Assembly (NCBI RefSeq): GCF_900602065.1
Contig: NZ_UWFN01000265.1
Location: 595,065-659,064 of the forward strand
Length of the DNA stretch: 64,000 nt
Direction: 5' to 3'
DNA from: Pseudomonas viridiflava
GTDB taxonomy: Bacteria > Pseudomonadota > Gammaproteobacteria > Pseudomonadales > Pseudomonadaceae
A program made the position numbers and the translations under genes. The notes beneath the pieces are model-generated. The model was not told the DNA's origin and did no database searches. It saw only the letters and a list, made by a program, of their open reading frames with translations. Every line of letters begins with the position of its first letter. Position 1 is the first letter of the stretch. Positions 1 through 6,664 of the stretch are shown here, one piece after another.

Positions 1-1
1 G

Positions 2-373
2 GAACATCAGGTTGAAGTCATCCGTGAAATGACGGTGCATCTCGACTGGCTGAAAACTCAAGGCATGTCGTACTCAAGCCTCGAAAACCTGGCGATCATC
101 ACCGGCGATGGCGACAGCATGGAAGGTACCTTTCGCGACGGCGACTCGCTGCTCGTTGATCGAGGCATCACCGAAATTCGAACCGATGCGGTTTACGTGT
201 TCACTCTCGACGGCGATCTGTTCATCAAGCGCCTACAGAGAATGACCGGTGGAGCGCTGCGCATGATTTCGGACAACCCGGTTTATCCGCCGATCATGAT
301 CGATGGCGCTGACCTTGAGAAAATCCATATTCAGGCGCGGGTATTACTGGTCTGGAACGCCCGAAAGCTGTAG
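2..373 (+). CDS. S24-family (LexA/CI/PrtR-like) repressor, C-terminal part, truncated by window start
   Basis: The reading frame is open from the first base of the window, so the N-terminal DNA-binding half lies upstream and the ATG at 29 is internal. What remains is a peptidase S24 domain. Counting from the ATG at 29, Ser30 sits in GDGDSMEG and Lys67 in DLFIKRL, matching the Ser-Lys dyad used by LexA, CI and PrtR for RecA-stimulated self-cleavage. A terminator follows directly. The downstream DUF1654 and PrtN-type genes suggest it is the repressor of a pyocin or prophage regulatory cassette (PrtR role). That role is inferred, because the helix-turn-helix is not visible. Confidence 0.85.
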   Translation, partial: EHQVEVIREMTVHLDWLKTQGMSYSSLENLAIITGDGDSMEGTFRDGDSLLVDRGITEIRTDAVYVFTLDGDLFIKRLQRMTGGALRMISDNPVYPPIMIDGADLEKIHIQARVLLVWNARKL

Positions 374-393
374 CTCTCAATGCGATCTGTAAC

Positions 394-416
394 AAGCCCG
401 CCGATGCGGGCTTTTT
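394..416 (+). terminator. Rho-independent terminator after the S24 repressor gene
   Basis: An 8-bp GC-rich stem (AAGCCCGC / GCGGGCTT) with a CGAT loop is followed by a T run. It begins about 20 bp after the repressor stop codon and separates that transcript from the next promoter. Confidence 0.85.
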
Positions 417-430
417 AATGCCTCACAGAA

Positions 431-454
431 AAAAGAGTACACACGTACTCTTTT
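431..454. promoter_or_regulatory. Perfect palindromic operator containing AGTAC-N4-GTACT
   Basis: The arms AAAAGAGTAC and GTACTCTTTT are perfect reverse complements around a 4-bp ACAC spacer. The core closely resembles the AGTAC-N4-GTGCT motif that I recall being reported for the second LexA (LexA2) of P. putida. It lies between the repressor terminator and the DUF1654 gene, in the expected promoter region. It is not a good terminator because the T run is short. The regulator that binds it is inferred. Confidence 0.6.
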
Positions 455-482
455 CTCTTGCCGATTGGCCCTCCGATATTTA

Positions 483-498
483 CTGTATGTATATACAT
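483..498. promoter_or_regulatory. LexA-box-like palindrome upstream of the DUF1654 gene
   Basis: CTGTATGTATATACAT resembles the gammaproteobacterial LexA box CTGTATATAAATACAG, with CTGT kept and the final CAG changed to CAT. It ends 6 bp before the strong Shine-Dalgarno AAGGAGG at 505-511, so a bound repressor would cover the start of the transcript. Confidence 0.4.
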
Positions 499-516
499 AA
501 CACCAAGGAGGAACTC

Positions 517-768
517 ATGTCCAAGACGCAACCCAGAGCGCTCGTCCCCCCAACATCACTGGAGATGCTGGGAGCGCGTATTCAGAAAATCCTCACATCA
601 CCTGCCGCCCGTAAGGAGCATGCCGCGCTTGTTTACAAAGCGCCGGACGAATCTCAAGAGGACTGGGATCAGATCATGGATGCCATCACCGAGACCGATG
701 GTGTGTACGCAGCCCTTCAGGACGACGGGTCTGTCCGCGTCTTCTGGGATGTGCCCGCTCAAGACTGA
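517..768 (+). CDS. DUF1654 domain-containing protein
   Basis: This is an 83-residue protein. The start at 517 is chosen because AAGGAGG lies at 505-511 with ideal spacing; the longer frame from 418 would run through the operator palindromes. The sequence (TSLEMLGARIQKILTSP, then EDWDQIMDAI and DDGSVRVFWDVP) fits the DUF1654 family, which is largely restricted to Pseudomonas and often lies beside LexA or pyocin regulators. Its function is unknown. Two palindromes just upstream suggest damage-linked control. No membrane segment or signal peptide is visible. Confidence 0.75.
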   Translation: MSKTQPRALVPPTSLEMLGARIQKILTSPAARKEHAALVYKAPDESQEDWDQIMDAITETDGVYAALQDDGSVRVFWDVPAQD

Positions 769-796
769 AGGACAAAAGGCGCAAGCAAAGAAATAT

Positions 797-837
797 TTAG
801 CAAATGCTATTGTATAAATAATTAGCTGTTGCTAATT
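797..837. promoter_or_regulatory. Twin TTAGC-N4-GCTAA operator-like sites flanking an AT-rich promoter core
   Basis: The right-hand site, 820-837, is a perfect palindrome (AATTAGC, TGTT, GCTAATT). The left-hand site, 797-809, is the same design with a shorter match (TTAGC, AAAT, GCTA). Their centres are 25 bp apart, with TGTATAAAT between them as a possible -10 region. The layout resembles the paired operators bound by phage CI/Cro or PrtR-type repressors, and the next genes are the small protein and the PrtN-type activator. Confidence 0.5.
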
Positions 838-871
838 TAACTTCGTACCCAATCATTACCGAGTACGAGAC

Positions 872-1069
872 ATGAAAAAACCAACGCATCACCCTCGCTG
901 CCAGGTGTACTTGCACCCGGCAGCCACTTCGAATCCTGCTGCGATCCACGCTATCCAGCAGCAAGCCGGACTTTTACTGATCATCACACCGAAAAAAAAG
1001 CGTGCACAGAGCAACGCACCGTTAACACGTACGGATGAAATCAACCCTTGGGGAGGTGACGTAGCATGA
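872..1069 (+). CDS. Small hypothetical protein upstream of the PrtN-type activator
   Basis: A 65-residue, basic protein with no recognised domain. Its middle contains a short hydrophobic stretch (AGLLLIITPKKKR) that is too short to call a membrane segment with confidence. The stop codon overlaps the ATG of the PrtN-type gene (ATGA-type overlap at 1066-1069), so the two are probably translationally coupled. The Shine-Dalgarno is weak. A same-size frame lies antisense to it, but the coupling and strand agree with this one. Confidence 0.55.
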   Translation: MKKPTHHPRCQVYLHPAATSNPAAIHAIQQQAGLLLIITPKKKRAQSNAPLTRTDEINPWGGDVA

Positions 1070-1308
1070 GCCAGACACTCAACCAACTGCGGTCTGAATT
1101 CGCAACGCCGTGCCCGACGTTAAGCGCCGTTCGGGAACGGTATTTCTCCCACATATCGAGCGATCGCTACCTGATGCGAAAAATCAGCAATGGCACAATT
1201 GCCCTCAAAGTCACTCGACTTGGCGGCTCCAGCAAAGGTCAGCCTGTCGTGTATTTGCACAATCTTGCGGATTATCTGGATGCTCAGGACCAGTTACAGG
1301 CCGCGTGA
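1066..1308 (+). CDS. prtN: PrtN-type pyocin activator protein
   Basis: This 80-residue protein matches the PrtN (PyocinActivator) pattern: an invariant YFSHIS-type helix (residues 25-30), RKISNGTIALKVTRL in the middle, then a VYLHNLADYLDA segment near the end. In P. aeruginosa PrtN binds P-boxes and switches on pyocin genes, and PrtR represses it. Here the gene overlaps the preceding small ORF and has a good Shine-Dalgarno (GGGAGGTGAC). No tailocin structural genes follow; the next gene is a chemoreceptor. It may act on a distant pyocin locus or be a leftover cassette. Confidence 0.75.
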   Translation: MSQTLNQLRSEFATPCPTLSAVRERYFSHISSDRYLMRKISNGTIALKVTRLGGSSKGQPVVYLHNLADYLDAQDQLQAA

Positions 1309-1574
1309 CCCGAGACCGCCGCTGTCACACAGCGGCATCACGCTCATGCTCACCAGGCAACAATCGCGCTGACATATCAGCCTGGAGCTCAAAAATTGGA
1401 TTGCTTTGCTTACATAGAGAAGCGTCTATCTCAACGGTTTTCGTCACAACATTGATTTTCATCATTTTTTTCGGCTCATTACTGGATATTTCCAAATAAT
1501 CAGCTAGGCGGCCTCAAGCTGAACCGTTTAACGTCGATAGGCTACTAACGTTTCCCTTCCGACAGGCCCCTCGC

Positions 1575-3206
1575 ATGAACCTGAGAAACCTCAACATCGC
1601 CCCCCGGTCGCTGCTTTGCTTTGGCTTTTTTGCCATATTGATTACAGCCTTGGGTCTGTTCTCCTTGCAGCAGTCCACTGGTTTGAAAGAGTCACGAGAG
1701 ACGCTGCAGGACAACGTACTGCCTACTATTCAAGCCATTGAACAGATCAAGACTGATTTGATGACCATCCGCCTGGGCAACACAGGTCTACGTGCGGCGC
1801 AAAATGCTGAGGGTGTCAAACGTCAGCTCGAACGCATCAGCCAGGCTCGTGCAAGCCTGGAAGCGGATGTCCGCAAGTTAAAACCTTTGCTGATCACTGA
1901 AACTGGTCAGAAAGCATTCTCCAGTATGGAGCAGCACCTGTCGGCTTACCTCGGTGTTCACAGCCGCTTCCTGGATGCCGTCGAACAAAAACGCGAAGAC
2001 GTTATCAATGCGATGACGATTTCTACCGGAGAAATGACTCTCTCAGCGGACGTATTGAGTAAGGACATCACCGAGGTTTCGCGCCTGGCAAACCTGAAAA
2101 TGGCTGAATCTGACGCCGCGGCAGACCAGACCTACTCCCAATCCCGTAACGTCACCATTGCCGCGATTCTGATCGCACTGGCCGCGACACTGGCACTGGC
2201 TGCGCTGTTTACCCGCAGCCTGGCTGCGCCAATTGCCAAGGCCTTGGCCGTTGCCCAGCAAATCGCCGCCAACGATCTCAGCCAGCCGATCGACATTGAT
2301 GGCAAGGACGAACCAGGTCGACTGCTGCAAGCGCTGTCGGTGATGCAACAAAACCTGCGCCGCACACTCGGTGAACTGGGCGACTCCTCGTCGCAACTGG
2401 CATCGACCTCCGAAGAGATGACCGCCGTTACCGAGGACTCGTTGCGTGGTGTGCAGCGTCAGAACGATGAAATCAATCAGGCTGCAACAGCCATTAATCA
2501 GATGAGCGCAGCGGTTGAAGAAGTAGCACGCAACGCTTCGCTGGCGTCCACAGCTGCGCGTGATTCGAGCCAGTCGGCAGAAAACGGCAGCAAGCGTGTC
2601 GGCGAAACCGTGAGTGTGATCAATGAGCTGCACCAGGCGGTCGGTGTCACCGCGGTCGAGATCGACGGCCTGGCCGTGCAGGTTCAAGGCATCAGCGGCG
2701 TGCTGGACGTGATTCGCGGTATTGCTGACCAGACCAACCTGCTCGCACTCAACGCGGCGATTGAAGCGGCACGCGCGGGTGAAGCCGGTCGTGGTTTTGC
2801 GGTGGTAGCGGACGAAGTTCGCGCGTTGGCGCATCGTACTCAGCAGTCCACTGCCGAGATCGAAAAAATGATCGCCTCGATTCAGGACGGTGCCGGTAAA
2901 GCAGTCAGCGCCATGGGCCACAGCAGCGAACGCGCACGCGCGAGCCTTGATGTCGCTGAAGCGGCAGGTCTGGCACTGGCTGAAATCACCGCGGCGATTG
3001 TGCAGATCAACGAACGCAACATGAGCATTGCCTCGGCAACCGAAGAGCAAGCACAAGTCGCCCGCGAAGTTGACCGTAACCTGACCAGCATCCGCGACCT
3101 GTCCCTGCAGACATCGGCAGGTGCCAACCAGACCTCGGCAGCCAGCAGCGAGCTGTCGCAACTGGCGGTGGGCCTGAATCAGCTGGCGCTGCGCTTCAAG
3201 ATGTGA
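1575..3206 (+). CDS. Methyl-accepting chemotaxis protein
   Basis: A 543-residue transmembrane chemoreceptor. The first membrane segment is at about residues 12-32, followed by a periplasmic four-helix-bundle-type ligand domain, a second membrane segment at about 190-212, a HAMP linker and a long cytoplasmic signalling domain. The hairpin tip that contacts CheA and CheW is clear (QTNLLALNAAIEAARAGEAG, GRGFAVVADEVRALA). There is no CheR/CheB pentapeptide at the C-terminus (it ends ALRFKM). The ligand cannot be read from sequence. The 266 bp upstream contain a short hairpin (1319-1335) without a T run and no clear promoter. Confidence 0.93.
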   Translation: MNLRNLNIAPRSLLCFGFFAILITALGLFSLQQSTGLKESRETLQDNVLPTIQAIEQIKTDLMTIRLGNTGLRAAQNAEGVKRQLERISQARASLEADVRKLKPLLITETGQKAFSSMEQHLSAYLGVHSRFLDAVEQKREDVINAMTISTGEMTLSADVLSKDITEVSRLANLKMAESDAAADQTYSQSRNVTIAAILIALAATLALAALFTRSLAAPIAKALAVAQQIAANDLSQPIDIDGKDEPGRLLQALSVMQQNLRRTLGELGDSSSQLASTSEEMTAVTEDSLRGVQRQNDEINQAATAINQMSAAVEEVARNASLASTAARDSSQSAENGSKRVGETVSVINELHQAVGVTAVEIDGLAVQVQGISGVLDVIRGIADQTNLLALNAAIEAARAGEAGRGFAVVADEVRALAHRTQQSTAEIEKMIASIQDGAGKAVSAMGHSSERARASLDVAEAAGLALAEITAAIVQINERNMSIASATEEQAQVAREVDRNLTSIRDLSLQTSAGANQTSAASSELSQLAVGLNQLALRFKM

Positions 3207-3260
3207 GGATGAGCTGCGCCGTGCCCCTGACACGGCGTAGTTTCACGGAAACATTGGAAC

Positions 3261-3332
3261 TGTAGGAGCTGCCGAAGGCTGCGATTGCGCTGTGTCAGCG
3301 ATAACTGATCGCAGCCTTCGGCAGCTCCTACA
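3261..3332. repeat. REP/REPIN-type inverted repeat, TGTAGGAGCTGCCGAAGGCT family
   Basis: Two 24-bp arms in perfect inversion begin TGTAGGAGCTGCCGAAGG and end with the mirror sequence, around a 24-bp centre. Close copies occur at 9044, 12293, 31651, 52167 and 59107. It lies between the 3' ends of the chemoreceptor gene and the convergent gene at 3367. Confidence 0.9.
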
Positions 3333-3366
3333 GAAATGCATTCCAATCCTGAGGATGCATTTAGCT

Positions 3367-3690
3367 CTAAACCCTCACCCGCCGCTCCACCACTATCTCC
3401 GGCAAATCCAGACGTCGCATATACACCCGCAAGGGCTCGCTGATGCGCAAGCGGTCGTCGATGTTCTGCTCTAAAAGCAGTTGAAGGCGATCCCGACTGA
3501 GGGTCATGAGTTCATCTTTCCCGGCCGTCCAGACGAATTCACAGGCCGGAATAATGCCGTCATCGCTGACATCCATGCCGAACGAATCTTCGCTGAAACG
3601 CACGATGTATCGCTGTGCCTTGTGGTGGTAACCGACGAAGCCTGCGAGGTCATCGGCTGCTTCGCAAATAGCGCTGGAGGTGGTTTTCAT
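3367..3690 (-). CDS. Conserved hypothetical protein downstream of yiaY
   Basis: A 107-residue soluble protein if the ATG at 3690 is used; that start has a GAGG about 10 bp upstream. A longer frame would start with GTG at 3726, overlapping the yiaY stop codon. The protein has a beta-rich core (YIVRFSEDSFGMDVSDDGI) and an acidic to basic gradient toward the end (PEIVVERRVRV). I do not recognise a family. It follows the alcohol dehydrogenase closely on the same strand, so co-transcription is likely. Confidence 0.6.
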   Translation of the reverse strand: MKTTSSAICEAADDLAGFVGYHHKAQRYIVRFSEDSFGMDVSDDGIIPACEFVWTAGKDELMTLSRDRLQLLLEQNIDDRLRISEPLRVYMRRLDLPEIVVERRVRV

Positions 3691-3722
3691 CAACAGTTCT
3701 GCCTCAATGAGTGGGGCGCTAT

Positions 3723-4871
3723 TCACAGTGCGCGGCGGAAGATGTCTTCTATTTGCGCCTGATCAGCAGGGCGCGGGTTGGTCAGGCCGCAAGCGTCTTT
3801 CAAGGCATTGGCCGCCAGGATCGGGAAATCCTCTTCCTTCACGCCCAAGGCAGTCAGCCCCGGTGGAATGTCGATGGAGCCCGCCAACGTACGAATCGCG
3901 GAAATCGCGGCACGGGCTCCCTCCTCCGGCGACAGACCACGAATGTCAGCACCCATGGCATGCGCCACATCTGTCAGGCGCGCCGGGCAGACCCTTGCAT
4001 TGAAACTCTGCACATGAGGCAGTAATACCGCGTTGCACACGCCATGCGGCAAGTCATAGAAGCCACCGAGCTGGTGAGCCATGGCATGCACGAAACCCAG
4101 AGACGCATTGTTAAACGCCATGCCCGCGAGAAACTGGGCATACGCCATGTTTTCTCGTGCCTCCATGTCTGATCCATCGTCCACTGCACGGCGCAGATTA
4201 CGGGCGATCAGCGCCATAGCCTTCAGAGCGCAGGCATCGGTGATCGGCGTGGCGGCGGTCGAGACATAAGCTTCGATGGCGTGCGTCAACGCGTCCATGC
4301 CGGTAGCAGCAGTCAGTGATTTGGGCATTTTGGCCATCATCGCCGGGTCATTGACTGACAACAGCGGTGTCACGTTACGATCAACGATGGCCATTTTTAC
4401 GTGGCGTACTTCATCCGTGATGATGCAAAAGCGGGTCATCTCACTCGCCGTGCCTGCCGTTGTGTTGATGGCGATCAACGGCAATTGCGGATTTTGCGAA
4501 CGGTCCACTCCTTCGTAGTCGCTGATATGCCCGCCGTTGGTGGCGCACAACGCAATGCCTTTGGCGCAGTCATGAGGCGAGCCACCGCCCAGGGAAATCA
4601 CGAAGTCGCATTCCCGCTCACGCAAGAGCGCCAGGCCGCTCTCGACATTGCTCACCGTCGGGTTGGGTTGCGCACCGTCGAACACCACCGAGTCAATGCC
4701 CTGCTCCACCAGCAGACCGGCGATGTGGGCAGCGAGCCCAGCCTTGGCCAGACCTGCGTCGGTGACAATCAGCGCTTTGAGGAAGCCGTATTTACGGATC
4801 GCCTGCATGGCCTCATCGAGACAGCCGAGGCCCATGATGTTCACGGCGGGAATGAAAAAGGTGCTGCTCAT
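3723..4871 (-). CDS. yiaY: Iron-containing alcohol dehydrogenase (YiaY-type)
   Basis: A 382-residue group III alcohol dehydrogenase, the normal family length. The N-terminal Rossmann-like part carries the NAD-binding GGGSPHD motif (residues 96-101). The C-terminal helical domain holds metal ligands in the expected places: Asp193 and His197 in GMDALTHAIEAY, His262 in VHAMAH and His276 in DLPHG. It should oxidise primary alcohols or reduce aldehydes with NAD in the cytoplasm. The physiological substrate cannot be assigned. A TGTAGGAGC inverted repeat lies upstream, and a small gene follows on the same strand. Confidence 0.93.
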   Translation of the reverse strand: MSSTFFIPAVNIMGLGCLDEAMQAIRKYGFLKALIVTDAGLAKAGLAAHIAGLLVEQGIDSVVFDGAQPNPTVSNVESGLALLRERECDFVISLGGGSPHDCAKGIALCATNGGHISDYEGVDRSQNPQLPLIAINTTAGTASEMTRFCIITDEVRHVKMAIVDRNVTPLLSVNDPAMMAKMPKSLTAATGMDALTHAIEAYVSTAATPITDACALKAMALIARNLRRAVDDGSDMEARENMAYAQFLAGMAFNNASLGFVHAMAHQLGGFYDLPHGVCNAVLLPHVQSFNARVCPARLTDVAHAMGADIRGLSPEEGARAAISAIRTLAGSIDIPPGLTALGVKEEDFPILAANALKDACGLTNPRPADQAQIEDIFRRAL

Positions 4872-4980
4872 GATGGAACCTCGGCGTGGTCGCCTGCGCG
4901 TGGAGAATGCTTACAGCATGCGCGCGCCGAGGAAGGGTGAATTGATCTGGCTCAATGAATGAAGAAGCAAGCACGCCACC

Positions 4981-5069
4981 TGTAGGAGCTGACGAGCAAC
5001 GCGAGGCTGCGATAGAGGTGTATCAGACAGGTCGCTATCGCAGCCTCGCGTTGCTCGTCAGCTCCTACA
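4981..5069. repeat. REP-like inverted repeat with extended arms (variant)
   Basis: It shares the TGTAGGAGCT ends of the main family, but the inner part differs (GACGAGCAACGCGAGGCTGC). The arms are about 34 bp, longer than in the standard copies, and are exact inversions. It sits between the divergent ends of yiaY (start at 4871) and the methyltransferase stop (5082). Confidence 0.85.
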
Positions 5070-5081
5070 AGGGTTTTGGTG

Positions 5082-6299
5082 TCATTTGATAAACCCATCC
5101 GCCTGCAGCAACGTTTCCAGGCATTGTTCCTGGATGCCGTAGAACACTTTCAACTCCTGGATTTTCGCCAGAATTTCAGTGGACTTGAGCGGCTCGGCGC
5201 GCTTCACGGCCAGAATCATCTTGTTCTTGTTGGTGTGCTCCAACGAGATGAATTCGAACACTTTGGTCTCGTAGCCACAGGCTTCAAGCAGTAATGCACG
5301 CAGGCTGTCGGTGACCATTTCAGCCTGCTGCCCCATATGCAGACCGTATTGCAGCATCGGCCGCAGCAGCGTCGGGCTCTGGATTTGCAGACGAATCTGC
5401 TTATGGCAGCACGGCGAACACATGATGATCGACGCGCCGGAACGAATGCCCATATGGATGGCGTAATCGGTGGCGATGTCGCAGGCATGCAAGGCGATCA
5501 TCACGTCCAGTGCGCTGGGCGCAACGCTGCGTACGTCGCCGCATTCGAAGGTCAAACCCGGATGCTCAAGCCGGCCTGCTGCGTTGTTGCACAAGGTGAC
5601 CATGTCCTCACGCAATTCAACGCCAGTGACCTGACCGTCAGCCTGCAACGTATTGCGCAGGTAATCGTGAATAGCGAAGGTCAGATAGCCCTTGCCCGAG
5701 CCGAAATCCGCCACTTTGATCGGCTGATCTAGCTTGAGTGGTGAAGACGTCAGTGCGTGGGAGAAGACCTCAATGAACTTGTTGATCTGCTTCCATTTGC
5801 GCGACATGGACGGAATCAACTCATGCTGCTTGTTGGTCACGCCCAAATCAGTCAGAAACGGTCGGGTCAATTCCAGATAACGCTTCTTCTCGCGGTCATG
5901 ACCCGCAGACGGCGCTTCACGCTCCTGCTGCGCTTTGCTCTTGAACAGAGTGCTTTTGCCTTTCTTGCTGAACTCCAGCTGGACCTCATCGGTCAACGAC
6001 AACAAGTGCGCGTTCTTGAATGATTCGGGCAACAGATCGGCAATGACCTGCACCGCTTCCACCAACGGGAAGTTCTTGGTGATATCACGGGTCTTGTAGC
6101 GATAAACGAAGGACAGGCAAGACTGATCCTTAACGGTCAGCGCTTTGATGATCACCCGCTGCAACTCGGCTTCGGCGCCTACGTACTTGGCCAGTACCAG
6201 CTTGATGAACGAGTTCTGGGAAAGACTGTTTTCCAGCAGGCTCAAAAACTGCGCACGATGATCTGGCGCGGGCTGGGTCGAAGTAACTGTGACTGACAT
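5082..6299 (-). CDS. Class I SAM-dependent methyltransferase (Methyltransf_32 type)
   Basis: A 405-residue protein from the ATG at 6299, chosen because a GAGG precedes it; an upstream in-frame ATG at 6329 has no such signal. The C-terminal half is a Rossmann methyltransferase with the SAM motif VADFGSGKGYLTFA and an acidic second strand (VTGVELREDM). A conserved CSPCCHKQIR segment follows, as in the Methyltransf_32 family related to GSTCD. The N-terminal 150 residues are an unassigned domain, possibly for substrate recognition. The substrate is unknown, with rRNA, tRNA or small molecule all possible. It appears to be transcribed alone. Confidence 0.85.
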   Translation of the reverse strand: MSVTVTSTQPAPDHRAQFLSLLENSLSQNSFIKLVLAKYVGAEAELQRVIIKALTVKDQSCLSFVYRYKTRDITKNFPLVEAVQVIADLLPESFKNAHLLSLTDEVQLEFSKKGKSTLFKSKAQQEREAPSAGHDREKKRYLELTRPFLTDLGVTNKQHELIPSMSRKWKQINKFIEVFSHALTSSPLKLDQPIKVADFGSGKGYLTFAIHDYLRNTLQADGQVTGVELREDMVTLCNNAAGRLEHPGLTFECGDVRSVAPSALDVMIALHACDIATDYAIHMGIRSGASIIMCSPCCHKQIRLQIQSPTLLRPMLQYGLHMGQQAEMVTDSLRALLLEACGYETKVFEFISLEHTNKNKMILAVKRAEPLKSTEILAKIQELKVFYGIQEQCLETLLQADGFIK

Positions 6300-6664
6300 C
6301 AAAAACGCCTCGAAACGAGCAGATAGCAAAGGCGGCTATTTTAGGCGGGTTAAGGCGTTGAAGGTTGGATTAATTGAAGGGCGCTGGTCTGGAAGAATGA
6401 ACTCGGATTGGCGAGCCTATCGTCTGTTTGTTACTTTTTGATTCCGAATGGCTGAAGTGACTTTAGCCAAAACTGAAGTTCCCCTGCATAATCCGTCGCC
6501 TACGCCAAGATGTCGAAAACCTGCGCTACAGATACTCGGTGCGATGATAAGCGCAGCGGCAATCTGCAGCCCTGGCCGACATGCAATACCAAAGGTCTAA
6601 ACCCATAAAATATGGCTGCCTGTTATTTAATGCGAGTTGCGGGCAAAGCCTTGAGAAATCATTC
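6300..6664. other. Intergenic region between the divergent methyltransferase and bglX genes
   Basis: This stretch of 365 bp must hold both promoters. No strong -35/-10 pair, operator palindrome or RNA gene stood out. The annotated-length bglX frame extends back to 6581 here, but the signal peptide begins at 6665. Confidence 0.5.

Noticed and set aside
418..516. N-terminal extension of the DUF1654 gene from 418
   Set aside because: It would translate through two operator palindromes and has no Shine-Dalgarno; the start at 517 has a near-perfect one.
889..1086. A minus-strand 65-codon frame opposite the small gene at 872
   Set aside because: The plus-strand frame is coupled to the PrtN-type gene and lies behind the operator pair; the minus-strand one has neither.
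2043..3233. A 396-codon open frame antisense to the chemoreceptor gene
   Set aside because: It mirrors the codon pattern of the MCP gene, lacks a ribosome site and has a Cys/Arg/His-rich, family-free translation typical of an antisense shadow.
3261..3332. TGTAGGAGC inverted repeats considered as terminators or CRISPR repeats
   Set aside because: They have no T run, occur as separate dispersed copies with a conserved arm sequence, and fit REP/REPIN elements.
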